A stretch of DNA of 64,000 nt from F1-60-MAGs149 sp037133755 (GCA_037133755.1 JBAXNN010000012.1:16922-80921), one strand, 5' to 3'; counted from the stretch's first letter, positions 53,781 to 62,786 are shown. Notes: generated by a model not told the origin, from the letters alone. Translations and numbers: made by a program.

Positions 53781-55113
53781 GCAGGAGGAGGACGGCGGGG
53801 AGGCAGGCGAGGCTGATCAGCGCCAGCACGAGATTTGCGTGCTGCACTGCGTCGGCGATCGCCGGCACGCCCGTGTGAATGTCCTTGGCCGCCGACAGCG
53901 TCTCTTCGCCGACGCGGCCGACCACGATCGCGCCCGCCGCGGCGATGCCGATGCCGCCACCGATGCTGCGGGCGAGGGGGACGGAAGCGGTCGCTCGGCC
54001 TTCTCCGCCGGGGCGTTCCGCGGCGGCGCCCAGCAGTGCGACGGGGCTCTGAATGCCCATGCCGAAGGCGGCAATCACGATGCCGATCGCGATCGTGGCG
54101 CCGCCGAGCAGTGGCACGCCCATCACAAGCACGCCGACGACGGTGAGCGAGCCCGCCAGCAGCATCTGCTGGCGATGTCTAAACCGCAGGCGCGAGCTGA
54201 TGAACGAGCCCGAGGCCCAGGCGCCGGTCGTCGCGACGAGAGGGAGGGCGGCGACGAGAATCGGCCAACCGAGCCCGACCTGCAGGCCGAGCGGCACCAT
54301 GCCGTCCGCGCCCGTGAAGGCGATGCCGGCGGTGCCGCAGAGGATCGCGATACCGCGTCCGGCGCGCGTGCGGGGGAAGACCGGCTCCTTGGCGCGCCAC
54401 TCCTGCAGCACGAAGGCAACCGCCGGCACGATCGCCAAGCGTGGGTCGATCAGCAGCGTGGCTACCGTGCCGCCGAGGAGCAGTGGGCCCAGCGGGTGGA
54501 TGCGCGCGTGGGGATCGGCGGGCTTGATTGACGGGTCACGCAGGCCGCGGTAGCCGGCGTAGGCGACGACGCCGGTCATCGCCACGGGCACGAGGAAGGC
54601 GGCACGCCACGACAGGAGGTCGGTCAGTACCGCGCCGAGCACCGGGCCGGCGAGCGCCGCCAGCGCCCAGACCGAGTTGCTGAGCGCGTAGGCGTGTTTC
54701 TGCAGGTGTTTCGGGATCCGCTGGACCACGACCGACAGCGGCACGGCGAGCAGGAAGCCCGCTGCGAAGCCCTGGACGAGCCGTAGTCCCGCGATCACCT
54801 CCATGCTGGGCGCGAAGGGCGAGCACACGCCGGCGATGGCGAACAGCGTGCACCCGAAGACGAGCGAGTGCCAGGCGCCGAAGCGGTCGATCACCGCGCC
54901 ACTGATCGGCAGGCCGACGGCGAGCGCTGCGGCGTAACAGCCGACGACGAGGGCGTAGCGGTCGAGCCCGCTCAGGTCGCGTGCCGCACTCGGCAGCGCG
55001 GTTGCGACGAGCAGGACGTCGGAGGCGGCGACGAACGAGGCACCGCCGGCGGCGGCGAGGAGCCAGCGGCGCTCCGGGGCGAGGAGCTCCCGGTAGGCCG
55101 GCGACAGACTCAC
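53770..55113 (-). CDS. Major facilitator superfamily transporter
   Basis: The 447-residue membrane protein has 12 to 14 predicted helices and MFS features: GLPISGAVIDRFGAWHSLVF (motif A) in the first half and LRLVQGFAAGFLLAVPLSVV. It resembles drug/metabolite exporters of the DHA type, but the substrate is unknown. The GTG start overlaps the stop of the amidohydrolase gene upstream (GTGA), so the two are coupled and may act on related compounds. It converges on the sigma factor. Confidence 0.88.
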   Translation of the reverse strand: MSLSPAYRELLAPERRWLLAAAGGASFVAASDVLLVATALPSAARDLSGLDRYALVVGCYAAALAVGLPISGAVIDRFGAWHSLVFGCTLFAIAGVCSPFAPSMEVIAGLRLVQGFAAGFLLAVPLSVVVQRIPKHLQKHAYALSNSVWALAALAGPVLGAVLTDLLSWRAAFLVPVAMTGVVAYAGYRGLRDPSIKPADPHARIHPLGPLLLGGTVATLLIDPRLAIVPAVAFVLQEWRAKEPVFPRTRAGRGIAILCGTAGIAFTGADGMVPLGLQVGLGWPILVAALPLVATTGAWASGSFISSRLRFRHRQQMLLAGSLTVVGVLVMGVPLLGGATIAIGIVIAAFGMGIQSPVALLGAAAERPGGEGRATASVPLARSIGGGIGIAAAGAIVVGRVGEETLSAAKDIHTGVPAIADAVQHANLVLALISLACLPAVLLLRRD

Positions 55114-56615
55114 CAGGGCGGGCGCCCGTGCACCCAGCGACCATTCGCCATCGTGGCGACGACCTGGATCGAGGCGAGCTCGTCGGCTGGCGTCTCGAAC
55201 GGGTCGCGGTCGAGGACGACGAGATCGGCGAAGGCGCCGGGCGAGAGCCGTCCGAGGCGGCGCTCGAGGCCGATGATCGCCGACGGCGTGGTGGTCATCG
55301 CGGTCAGGGCGTCAGCGATCGTCACCTCGTGGCCGGGTATCAGCGGTGCGTTGACGGCTGCGGTGAGGGTGGCGATCGGGTCGATCGGCGAGATCGGGGC
55401 GTCGGTGCCGAAGACGAGCGTGGCGCCGGCGTCGAGCAGCGGCCGCCACGCGTAGGCACCCGAGCAGCGCGTGCCCCAGGCGGCCTCGGCCGCCGCGCGG
55501 TCCTCGGCGGCATGGACGGGCTGCATCGAGGCGACGACACCGAGGGCGCCGAAGCGCGCGAGGTCGTCGGGGTGGACGAGCTGTGCGTGCTCGATACGGG
55601 GCGGACGGCTGTACGCGGTTGCGAGCTCGTGCCAGTCTGCCTTGGTCTGCTCGAGCGCGTCGAGTGCAGAGCGCACGGCGGCATCGCCGATCGCGTGCAT
55701 CGCCACGGGCAGGCCCATCGCGGCTGCGCGGCGGATCGCGTCGGCGAGGGCGTCGGTCGAGAGCAGCTCTATGCCGGTGCCACCATCGTCGTACGGCGCG
55801 AGCATGTGCGCGGTGCGGGCGCCGACGGTGCCGTCGAGGAACGCCTTCACCGCGCCGATCCGGACGTGGTCCGAGCCGAAACCCGAGACGAGTTCGAGCT
55901 GCTCGATCGCGTCGAGGTGCTCGTACGGCAGGGCGCTCGAGACGCGCAGCGTCACGCGCTCCTGCGCGTCGAGCTCCTGCCACGTGGAGCGGCCACCGCT
56001 GCGCTCGAAGTCGTGGATGCCGGTCAGGCCCAGACGGTGCGCCTCTTGCTGGCCGAGGGCCACGGCGCGCTGGCGCTCGGCGCGCGTCGGCTCGGGCAAC
56101 GGCGTCGACCAGGCGGCGTCCTCGCGGCGAATGGCTTCGCCACCGATCTGCGCGACGGCAGTAGCGCTGAGCCACAGCGCGTGGCGGTCGCGCGCCCAGA
56201 CGGCAGCGGGGCGCCCCTGCGTGGCGGCGTCGAGCGCGGCAGCCGGATCGGCAAGCTCGGCCAGCATGGCCTCGGTCCAGCCCGCGGCGATCAGCCACGT
56301 GCCGTCGGTACCCGCGGAGCGGTCGGCAGCGGCCTGTGCGGCGATCAGCTCGAGCGCGGCAGCGGCGCTCGGCGCATCGCGGACGTCAACGCGCAGGCGG
56401 TCGAGCGCCCACGAGAGGAAGTGCACGTGCGCATCGACGAAGCCGGGCACGACGGTGCGGCCGCCGAGGTCGATGCGCTCGTTCGAGACCTTCGAGGTGT
56501 CGCCTTCCCACGCCTCGACGCCGCGGGTGATGCGGCCGCGATCGTCGATCGGCAGACCGCGCACGTGCGGCAGCGCCGGATCGGCTGTGTAGATGGGCCC
56601 GCCCTCGATGATCAC
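55110..56615 (-). CDS. Amidohydrolase family protein (YtcJ-like)
   Basis: The 501-residue metal-dependent hydrolase has the amidohydrolase_3 layout: PGFVDAHVHFLSW with the HxH metal ligands (about 55-67), an embedded cap, a metal lysine or carboxylate likely in VKAFLDGTVGARTAH, MHAIGDAAV and RIEHAQL with two more histidines, and FGTDAPISPIDP with the aspartate. It should cleave an amide or ester of a small molecule. The GTG start follows TACCCT by 7 nt, so it is probably leaderless. A longer open frame passes through the palindromic repeats and is not used. Confidence 0.88.
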   Translation of the reverse strand: MIIEGGPIYTADPALPHVRGLPIDDRGRITRGVEAWEGDTSKVSNERIDLGGRTVVPGFVDAHVHFLSWALDRLRVDVRDAPSAAAALELIAAQAAADRSAGTDGTWLIAAGWTEAMLAELADPAAALDAATQGRPAAVWARDRHALWLSATAVAQIGGEAIRREDAAWSTPLPEPTRAERQRAVALGQQEAHRLGLTGIHDFERSGGRSTWQELDAQERVTLRVSSALPYEHLDAIEQLELVSGFGSDHVRIGAVKAFLDGTVGARTAHMLAPYDDGGTGIELLSTDALADAIRRAAAMGLPVAMHAIGDAAVRSALDALEQTKADWHELATAYSRPPRIEHAQLVHPDDLARFGALGVVASMQPVHAAEDRAAAEAAWGTRCSGAYAWRPLLDAGATLVFGTDAPISPIDPIATLTAAVNAPLIPGHEVTIADALTAMTTTPSAIIGLERRLGRLSPGAFADLVVLDRDPFETPADELASIQVVATMANGRWVHGRPPW

Positions 56616-56622
56616 GGACGGC

Positions 56623-56628
56623 AGGGTA
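56623..56628 (-). promoter_or_regulatory. -10 box of amidohydrolase (leaderless)
   Basis: TACCCT on the minus strand, 7 nt before the GTG. Confidence 0.45.
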
Positions 56629-56683
56629 GATGACCACGGGGGCTGGAGTGACCGGGGTGGAAAGCGGTGCGGTGATGGTGGCA

Positions 56684-56789
56684 GCGGTGCTCCAAAGGGG
56701 TCAGACCCTTCTGGAACATGCGTCGGCGGCCGCGACTGCCCGGGAGCTTGCGTATGTTCCAGAAGGGTCTGACCCCTTTGGAGCACCGC
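56684..56789. repeat. Palindromic repeat pair (GGGGTCAGACCC family)
   Basis: Arms 56684-56719 and 56754-56789 are exact 36-bp reverse complements around a 34-bp spacer, with the core CCAAAGGGGTCAGACCCTT seen also at 8.3-8.5 kb. It lies between the diverging amidohydrolase and M24 peptidase genes. Confidence 0.85.
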
Positions 56790-56829
56790 GCGGCAGGGTA
56801 CGGCGTGCCGGACATCGCCCGACACGCCG

Positions 56830-56835
56830 TACCAT
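56830..56835 (+). promoter_or_regulatory. -10 box of M24 peptidase (leaderless)
   Basis: TACCAT ends 6 nt before the ATG. Confidence 0.5.
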
Positions 56836-56841
56836 GCCGGC

Positions 56842-57990
56842 ATGCCCATCCTGCCTGCCGAGATCGAACGCCGCATCGTGTCCTTCCAGAAGGCGCTGCG
56901 CGCAGCCGACATCGAGTGTGCCCTGCTGATCGAGGCGAGCGACCTCATCTACTCGACGGGTGTGATGGCCGACGCGCATCTGCTGGTGCCGGCAGCTGAC
57001 GATCCGATCCTGCTGGTGCGGCGCAGCCTCGAGCGTGTGCAGGCCGAGTCGCCGATCGAGGACGTGCGTCCGTTCCGCTCCTTCAAGGATCTGCCGCCAC
57101 TCATCGCCGAGCTGGGAGCACGTCGCATCGGTCTCGAACTCGACGTGTTGCCGGCGGCGCGCTATCTGCGGTATCGCGACCTGTTGCCTGAAGCCGAGCT
57201 GGTCGATGTCAGCGAGGTGCTGGCTGGCGTCCGTGCCGTCAAGAGCACCTGGGAGTTGAAGATGATCGGCAAGGCGGCCGAGCAGGTGGCCGCGGCCTTC
57301 GCCGCCGCGCCTGCGGCCGTGGCGGAACTGCCGACCGACCTGGCGATCCACATCGAGCTCGAGCACCTGATGCGCCAGGCTGGCCATCAGGGGCCGCTGC
57401 GCTTCCGCGGCCTCAACGGGCAGATGTTCTACGGCGCGGTGCTCGCGGGGCCTGACGGGGCGGTCGCTCCGTGGGCCGACACGCCGCTTGGCGGCCCGGG
57501 CCCGAGCGCCGCAGTCGGCAAGGGGCCCGGCGGCTGGGAGATTCGCGATGGTGATTCGGTCACCGTCGATCTCGTCGGTGGCTGGGAGGGCTATCTCGCC
57601 GACGCCACGCGCACCTTCTTCCGTGGCACACCCAACCCGCAGCTGGCCGAGGCTCTGGCCGTGTGCGAGTCGATCCTGACGTCCCTCGAAGAGCTGATGC
57701 GTCCGGGGGTGCCGGCCGAGGATCTCTACCTGCGCGGGCTCGAGCTCGCGACCGACGCGGGCTTTGGCGACCACTGGATGGGGCACGGACCTGGTCGTGT
57801 GCGCTTCGTCGGCCATGGCGTCGGGCTCGAGATCAATGAACGCCCGTTCCTCGCGCAGGGGTTCTCGGCGCCGCTCGAGTTCGGCAACGTCATCGCCGTC
57901 GAGCCGAAGCTCGTCTTCCCGGGCCTTGGTGCCGTCGGCATCGAGAACACGTACGTCGTGGACCGCGACGGTCCCGTGCAGCTGACGTAG
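56842..57990 (+). CDS. M24-family metallopeptidase (Xaa-Pro aminopeptidase-like)
   Basis: The 382-residue protein has an N-terminal creatinase-type domain (1-130) and a pita-bread M24 domain. The five metal ligands are present: Asp in VTVDLVGGW, Asp in LADATRTFF, His in FVGHGVGLEINE, Glu in AVEPKLVFPG and Glu in VGIENTYVV. It should cleave N-terminal residues before proline or act as a creatinase-like hydrolase. The ATG is fixed by a -10 box 6 nt upstream. It converges on the DUF2256/DUF3253 gene. Confidence 0.9.
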   Translation: MPILPAEIERRIVSFQKALRAADIECALLIEASDLIYSTGVMADAHLLVPAADDPILLVRRSLERVQAESPIEDVRPFRSFKDLPPLIAELGARRIGLELDVLPAARYLRYRDLLPEAELVDVSEVLAGVRAVKSTWELKMIGKAAEQVAAAFAAAPAAVAELPTDLAIHIELEHLMRQAGHQGPLRFRGLNGQMFYGAVLAGPDGAVAPWADTPLGGPGPSAAVGKGPGGWEIRDGDSVTVDLVGGWEGYLADATRTFFRGTPNPQLAEALAVCESILTSLEELMRPGVPAEDLYLRGLELATDAGFGDHWMGHGPGRVRFVGHGVGLEINERPFLAQGFSAPLEFGNVIAVEPKLVFPGLGAVGIENTYVVDRDGPVQLT

Positions 57991-57997
57991 AGCGGCC

Positions 57998-58366
57998 CTA
58001 GCGAGCGCGGCGCAGACGGATCGGTCCGCGCGCGGTCGATGGATCGACGACGCGGCCGCCTTGGGTGATCTCGATCGTGCCCGCCGCGACGAGTCGCCGG
58101 GCGGCGCGTCGCGCTGGTTCCATCAGCGGCTTCCAGTCGTCGCCGCCCACGCGTTGCGCAGCCTCCGAGGGGCAGATGGTCGCGTCGCTGGCGCGTTGGG
58201 CCAGGAGGTCCACGATCGCGGTCTCGAGCGCCGTGTCCGTGGCGGTGACGCCGTGCTTGCGGCAGCCGCTGGAGCAGTACCGGACCTGATCCCAGTCGCG
58301 GGCCCACGCCTTGCGCCACGAGAATGCTCGCCCGCAGGAGGCGCAGATGCGATCGGGAGGCGTCAC
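57998..58366 (-). CDS. DUF2256-DUF3253 fusion protein
   Basis: The 122-residue protein joins a treble-clef-like zinc segment (CASCGRAFSWRKAW, then YCSSGC; DUF2256 type) to a winged-helix-like C-terminal domain (DUF3253 type, about 45-115). Both domains are of unknown function and often occur fused. Its ATG overlaps the stop of the MBL-like gene (ATGA). It is the last of three coupled genes with nudC. Confidence 0.8.
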   Translation of the reverse strand: MTPPDRICASCGRAFSWRKAWARDWDQVRYCSSGCRKHGVTATDTALETAIVDLLAQRASDATICPSEAAQRVGGDDWKPLMEPARRAARRLVAAGTIEITQGGRVVDPSTARGPIRLRRAR

Positions 58367-59043
58367 GCCAGCGGTGCGTCGAGTGCGTGCTCGAGTGCCG
58401 CGCGCGCATCGACGCTGACGACGGGGCCGTGTGCCGACACGAGGTGCTCGATCGGCAGCTCCATCAGGTGCGGCATCAGCAGCGGCAGGCCGTGCTCCAG
58501 CCAGTAGGCGGCACCGGGATCGTCGAACCAGCTGGCGGGTGGGCGACGCAGGCCGTCTGCGCCGTCACCGATCACGAGGTCGGACATCCACAGAAGCCCA
58601 TGGCACGGGCATTGGACGATCGCCATCTGGCCCTCTCCGGGCGGGCCGGCGAGCGTGATGCGACACCCGCCGGGCAGGTGCAGGCCGTCCTCGAGGAGCT
58701 CGTCGATCTGGCAGGAGGCGGCCGTCGAGACACCGAGCACGCGCGTGCCGGCGTAGCGCTCGCGCACGGCGTCGGCGCTCCGGCCATGCCAGTCGACGGA
58801 GATCACGACCGTCGGCGGCCGTCCTACGCGCTCGACGTCTTGATCGAGGTGGCGCCAGAAGCGCTCACCGTCCTCGCCAGACGGCACGAGCGGGTCGATC
58901 AGCACGATGCCGTCGGGCGACTCGTGGTACAGGCACGCTCCGTCACGATCCCAGCCGCCGTTCGGGCTGGCGGGATCGTCGTGCCACTCGGGGTGCGGCG
59001 CCGTCCAGCGCCAGAGCCCGTCCGCGATCCGATCGACCTGCAT
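58363..59043 (-). CDS. Metallo-beta-lactamase-fold-like protein, degenerate metal site
   Basis: The 226-residue protein has the strand pattern of an MBL-fold hydrolase (DGIVLIDPLVPSG; VVISVDWHGRSAD; HLVSAHGPVVS), but the HxHxDH metal motif is reduced to DWHGRSAD, so classical two-zinc chemistry is doubtful. It starts at ATG in TGATG, sharing a base with the nudC stop, and overlaps the next gene as ATGA. Function unknown. It may be a pseudoenzyme or use another site. Confidence 0.75.
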   Translation of the reverse strand: MQVDRIADGLWRWTAPHPEWHDDPASPNGGWDRDGACLYHESPDGIVLIDPLVPSGEDGERFWRHLDQDVERVGRPPTVVISVDWHGRSADAVRERYAGTRVLGVSTAASCQIDELLEDGLHLPGGCRITLAGPPGEGQMAIVQCPCHGLLWMSDLVIGDGADGLRRPPASWFDDPGAAYWLEHGLPLLMPHLMELPIEHLVSAHGPVVSVDARAALEHALDAPLA

Positions 59044-59837
59044 CACAGCCACGAGTCCAGCAGACGGCGGGCAATGCTGGCCGGCGGCGGCAGCAGGGGC
59101 AGCGCGTCACGGGAGAACCACTGCAGATCCTCGAGCTCGTCCTCGTCGGCGCGGATCTCGCCGGCGGCCCATCCGGCGGTGAAGCCCAGCATCAGCGAGT
59201 GGGGGAAGGCCCAGCTCTGGCTGCCGAACCACTGCGGCTCGGTGATCTCGATGCCGGCCTCCTCGCGGATCTCGCGGCGCACGGCATCTTCGGCGCTTTC
59301 GCCCGGATCGACGAAGCCGGCCAGTGTCGAGTACATGCCCTCGGGGAAGCGCGCCGATCGCCCAAGCAGCACCTCGTTCTCGCCGCGCGTGATCAGCACG
59401 ATGACGGCGGGAGAGTGGCGGGGATAGGCGCGAAAGTCGCACACCGTGCAGGCGCGGGAGCGCTCGTCGTCGCGCAGCTCGGTCGGTGCGCCGCAGACGC
59501 CGCAGTGCCGGTGGGTGCGATCCCACTCGGCCAACTGGAAGGCGCGCCCGGCGAGAGCCCAGGCCTCGTCGTCGATGCGGCCGTGCAGCGCCCGCAGGAC
59601 CGTGGCCTCAAGCCCTTCTGGCAGTACCGTGACGCGATCGAGACGGGCGGTTTCGACGGCGATCCCGTCGAAACGGCCAACGTGCACGGTTTCCCCGGGA
59701 ATCAGCGTCTCGACCTCGCTGCGACGGGGCAGCGTTGCGCCTCCGGCCGTCAGGATCAGCCCCTCGCCGGCAAACAGCAGCACGAGATCATCAGCGTGCG
59801 GCGCGTCCGGGCGGGAGATGGCGGTTTCGAAGGCCAC
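59043..59837 (-). CDS. nudC: NADH pyrophosphatase NudC-like Nudix hydrolase
   Basis: The 264-residue enzyme has the NudC layout: an N-terminal domain, a zinc ribbon (CGVCGAPTELRDDERSRACT, continuing VC), and a Nudix domain with GFVDPGESAEDAV then RREIREEAGI. The family tag SQPWPFPxS reads SQSWAFPHS, so two prolines are changed. NudC hydrolyses NADH and NAD and removes NAD caps from RNA. The start is taken at GTG (VAFETAISRPDAPH); the frame is open far upstream, antisense to parA, and no ATG fits. Fully coupled with the next two genes. Confidence 0.88.
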   Translation of the reverse strand: MAFETAISRPDAPHADDLVLLFAGEGLILTAGGATLPRRSEVETLIPGETVHVGRFDGIAVETARLDRVTVLPEGLEATVLRALHGRIDDEAWALAGRAFQLAEWDRTHRHCGVCGAPTELRDDERSRACTVCDFRAYPRHSPAVIVLITRGENEVLLGRSARFPEGMYSTLAGFVDPGESAEDAVRREIREEAGIEITEPQWFGSQSWAFPHSLMLGFTAGWAAGEIRADEDELEDLQWFSRDALPLLPPPASIARRLLDSWL

Positions 59838-59924
59838 GGCGCAAGCATCGCAGGTTGGTGAACGCTGATAACCCGTTGCATACCGGGGGAAGGAGATCTG
59901 CAGGAGAGTGAGAAAGGGAGGAAC

Positions 59925-60761
59925 ATGACTCCCAACGCCACAGCCCCTGCGATGCCGTACGAGACGGCACCGATGCGCCTGAGCGTCGCGCCAGGTGCTC
60001 AGCCGGGTACTCGCATCATCTCGATGGCCAACCAGAAGGGCGGCGTCGCCAAGACGACGTCGACCGTCAACCTCGCTGCTGCACTCAAGGAGCGCGGCAA
60101 CCGGGTGCTGGTCATCGATCTCGATCCCCAGTCGAACCTGACGATGAGCTTCGGCATCGATCCTGAGCGCCTCGAGCAGTCGATGTTCGACGTGCTCGTG
60201 CATCGCCTGCCGATGCAGACGATCATCCACCAGCGCGAGGTCGACGTCGCCGCTGCCTCGATCGATCTGGCGGGTGCCGAGCTGGCGCTGTCGGCGATGA
60301 TCGGCCGCGAGCGATCGCTTGAGAAGGCGATTTCGGCCGTCAAGAGCGATTACGACTTCATCCTGATCGACACGCCGCCGTCGCTCGGCCTGCTGACGAT
60401 CAACGCGTTCACCGCCTCCACGGGCGTGATCGTGCCGGTGCAGCTCGAGTACCTCTCGCTCCGCGGTCTCGTGCAACTCGAGTCGACGCTGCAGATGATT
60501 CGCGAGCACCTCAACCCGGTTGTGCACATCGAGGGCATCCTGCCGACGATGGTCGAGGGACGCACGATTCATGGCCGCGAGGCACTGGATCTGCTGCAGG
60601 CCAACTTCCACGATCTTGTCTTCGAGACGCGCATTAAAAAGTCCGTGAAGCTCGCGGAGGCTCCTGTCCAGGGAGGCAGCGTGCTTTCCTATCAGCCAGA
60701 CGGCGCGGGCGCCAATGCCTATCGCGCCTTGGCCGAGGAGGTGCTCAGCCGTGTCGAATAA
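59925..60761 (+). CDS. parA: ParA/Soj-family ATPase
   Basis: The 278-residue ATPase has the deviant Walker A KGGVAKTT (38-45) that marks ParA/MinD proteins, Walker A' LVIDLDPQSNLT and FILIDTPPSLG. A 28-residue extension precedes the fold. ParA proteins position chromosomes or protein machines; no parB or parS is seen next to it. The next gene, ftsZ, starts inside it (11-nt overlap). This suggests a role in placing the division ring, but that is inference. AAAGGGAGG lies 4 nt before the ATG. Confidence 0.93.
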   Translation: MTPNATAPAMPYETAPMRLSVAPGAQPGTRIISMANQKGGVAKTTSTVNLAAALKERGNRVLVIDLDPQSNLTMSFGIDPERLEQSMFDVLVHRLPMQTIIHQREVDVAAASIDLAGAELALSAMIGRERSLEKAISAVKSDYDFILIDTPPSLGLLTINAFTASTGVIVPVQLEYLSLRGLVQLESTLQMIREHLNPVVHIEGILPTMVEGRTIHGREALDLLQANFHDLVFETRIKKSVKLAEAPVQGGSVLSYQPDGAGANAYRALAEEVLSRVE

Positions 60762-62085
60762 GCGAGCCAGCATGCATGACGGTCCGCTCGCGGATCTGTT
60801 CCGTGCGACCGATGCCGCCAACCCGGTGACGCCGCCACAGGAGCCCGTCGAGAACACGCAGATGATGGAGCCGCCGACGCCGCCGGTACAGGCTGCGCCC
60901 GAGCCGCCGTCTGCCGCGTCGCACATTCAGCCCGTGCCGGATCCGGTCGACGAGCCGGCCGCTCCCGCACGTCCGGCCGCGGCATTCGCCCGCGGCGACA
61001 TCAAGGGTTCGCCGGTTGCGCGTGACGTTTCCTCGCATGCCTACCTCGCGGTGATCCGCGTGGTCGGTGTCGGTGGTGCCGGCGTCAATGCTGTCGATCG
61101 CATGATCGAGGCCGGTATCCGCGACGTCGAGTTCATCGCGATCAACACGGATGCCCAGCAGCTGCAGGCTTCGGGTGCGCCCAAGCGCATTCATATCGGC
61201 GACGAGCTGACCAAGGGTCTTGGCGCCGGTGCGCGTCCGGAGATCGGTCGCGAGGCGGCCGAGGAGTCCGACGATGCCATTCGCGAAGCCCTCCGTGGCT
61301 CCGACCTCGTCTTCATCGCCTGTGGTGAGGGCGGCGGTACGGGTACGGGCGCCGCGCCGGTGGTGGCGCGGATCGCACGCGAGCTGGGTGCGCTCACGAT
61401 CGGCATCGTCACGACGCCGTTCCGCTTCGAGGGTGCGCAGCGTCGCGCCCAGGCCGACGCCGGCATGGAGATGCTCCAGGCCAACGTCGACACACTCATC
61501 TCGATTCCGAACGATCGCCTGCTGCAGGTCCTCGACCGCAGCGTCACGATGGTCGACGCCTTCCACGTTGCCGACGACGTGCTCCGCCAGGGCGTCCAGG
61601 GCGTCTGCGATCTGATCACGACGCCGGGCCTGATCAACCTCGACTTCGCCGACGTGCGCACGATCATGCGCGACGCGGGTACGGCGCTGATGGGTATCGG
61701 CATGGCAAGCGGGTCGAATCGCGCCAAGGAAGCTGCGACACGCGCGGTCGAATCGCCGCTGGTGGGGCATCAGATCAAGGGCGCCACGGGCATCCTGCTG
61801 AGCGTCTCGGGCGGTCCCGACCTGTCGCTGCACGATGCGATGGAGATCGCGGAGATCGTCCGCAACGCGGCCGACGAGTCGTGCAACGTCATCTTCGGTG
61901 CCACCGTCGACGAGAACCTCGGCGATCAGGTGTGGGTCACCGTCATTGCGACTGGTTTCGATCGCCCCGCGGGTTCGCGCCCGATGGAGGCTTCGATGAC
62001 GGGTGGCGCGGCGATGATCCCGGAGTTCAGCGTCTCGACTGCGTCCGATGCGGGCGACGTCGACGTCCCCGATTTCCTCAAGTAG
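60751..62085 (+). CDS. ftsZ: Cell division protein FtsZ with long N-terminal extension
   Basis: FtsZ is the tubulin-like GTPase of the division ring. The core starts only at about residue 98 (YLAVIRVVGVGGAGVNAVDR), with the GTP loop GEGGGTGTG (192-200), the T7 loop NLDFADVR and the C-terminal peptide DVPDFLK (438-444) that binds SepF/FtsA. The first 97 residues are rich in Pro, Ala and Glu and look disordered, whereas most FtsZ proteins have about 10 residues there; the usual linker before the tail is short (about 35). The GTG start has GGAGG about 10 nt upstream, within parA. A later start would cut the extension, but no good ribosome site is seen there. Confidence 0.93.
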   Translation: MSNKRASMHDGPLADLFRATDAANPVTPPQEPVENTQMMEPPTPPVQAAPEPPSAASHIQPVPDPVDEPAAPARPAAAFARGDIKGSPVARDVSSHAYLAVIRVVGVGGAGVNAVDRMIEAGIRDVEFIAINTDAQQLQASGAPKRIHIGDELTKGLGAGARPEIGREAAEESDDAIREALRGSDLVFIACGEGGGTGTGAAPVVARIARELGALTIGIVTTPFRFEGAQRRAQADAGMEMLQANVDTLISIPNDRLLQVLDRSVTMVDAFHVADDVLRQGVQGVCDLITTPGLINLDFADVRTIMRDAGTALMGIGMASGSNRAKEAATRAVESPLVGHQIKGATGILLSVSGGPDLSLHDAMEIAEIVRNAADESCNVIFGATVDENLGDQVWVTVIATGFDRPAGSRPMEASMTGGAAMIPEFSVSTASDAGDVDVPDFLK

Positions 62086-62091
62086 TTCCGA

Positions 62092-62736
62092 CTAGTCCAG
62101 GCCGAGTTCGGCCGCGAGTTCCTCGGGAGTCCGCACGCGACCGTTTTTGCGTGCGCGCTCCTGCGTCTCGCGGGTCAGGACGAAGCCACGGCGAATCTCG
62201 TCGAGGAGGCCGGTGACGACCTCGAGGCGGCGCACCTCGTCGCGATCCTCGAGCAGCTCCTGCTTGGCGCTATGGCCGAGGTCGATACGGGCGATCAGCT
62301 GATACGACAGTCCTGGGCCGGGCTCCGGTAGGTCTGGCATCTGATCCGCCAGTTCGTCGGCCAGCCCGGCGAAGGCGGCCAGCGCGGCGGCCTGTGCCTC
62401 TTCCGGCGCCTCGGCAGGGTCGTCCTCGGCTGGCGTGACGATCGCCGAGCGGTAGGAGTGCTCGTCGTGCACGCGCTCGAGACGCACGACCTCGCGCCCG
62501 AGCGTGGCGATGTTGGCGCGTCCGTCGGGGAAGCGCTCCATCACGTCGGTGATCTCCGCCGTGCAGCCGATCTCGCGCATGCCCTCTTCGTCCTGGTACA
62601 CGAGCACGAAGGGCTCGTCGCCGTCGACGCAGCGGTCGAGGAGTTCCTGGTAGCGCGGCTCGAAGATATGGAGCGGCAGCGGCTCGCCAGGGACGAGGAC
62701 GAGTTCGAGCGGAAAGAGCGGCAGGTCGCGCGACAT
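62092..62736 (-). CDS. Lon N-terminal (substrate-binding) domain protein
   Basis: The 214-residue protein is a stand-alone Lon-N/PUA-like domain, starting DLPLFPLELVLVPGEPLPLH with the usual FEPRYQELLDRC. It has no AAA+ or protease part. Such proteins are common in actinobacteria and have no settled function; a role in binding misfolded proteins has been proposed for the domain. The ATG is fixed by TACGCT 6 nt upstream. It converges on ftsZ with 6 bp between stops. Confidence 0.88.
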   Translation of the reverse strand: MSRDLPLFPLELVLVPGEPLPLHIFEPRYQELLDRCVDGDEPFVLVYQDEEGMREIGCTAEITDVMERFPDGRANIATLGREVVRLERVHDEHSYRSAIVTPAEDDPAEAPEEAQAAALAAFAGLADELADQMPDLPEPGPGLSYQLIARIDLGHSAKQELLEDRDEVRRLEVVTGLLDEIRRGFVLTRETQERARKNGRVRTPEELAAELGLD

Positions 62737-62742
62737 GGGGTA

Positions 62743-62748
62743 AGCGTA
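62743..62748 (-). promoter_or_regulatory. -10 box of Lon-N gene (leaderless)
   Basis: TACGCT on the minus strand, 6 nt before the ATG. Confidence 0.5.
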
Positions 62749-62786
62749 TCGGTGCTTTGGCGTACGGCGCTGCCGTGCCGCATCGC

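Noticed and set aside
56616..56948. N-terminal extension of the amidohydrolase
   Set aside because: It crosses the palindromic repeat pair and the start of the diverging M24 gene; a GTG with a -10 box 7 nt upstream is the better start.
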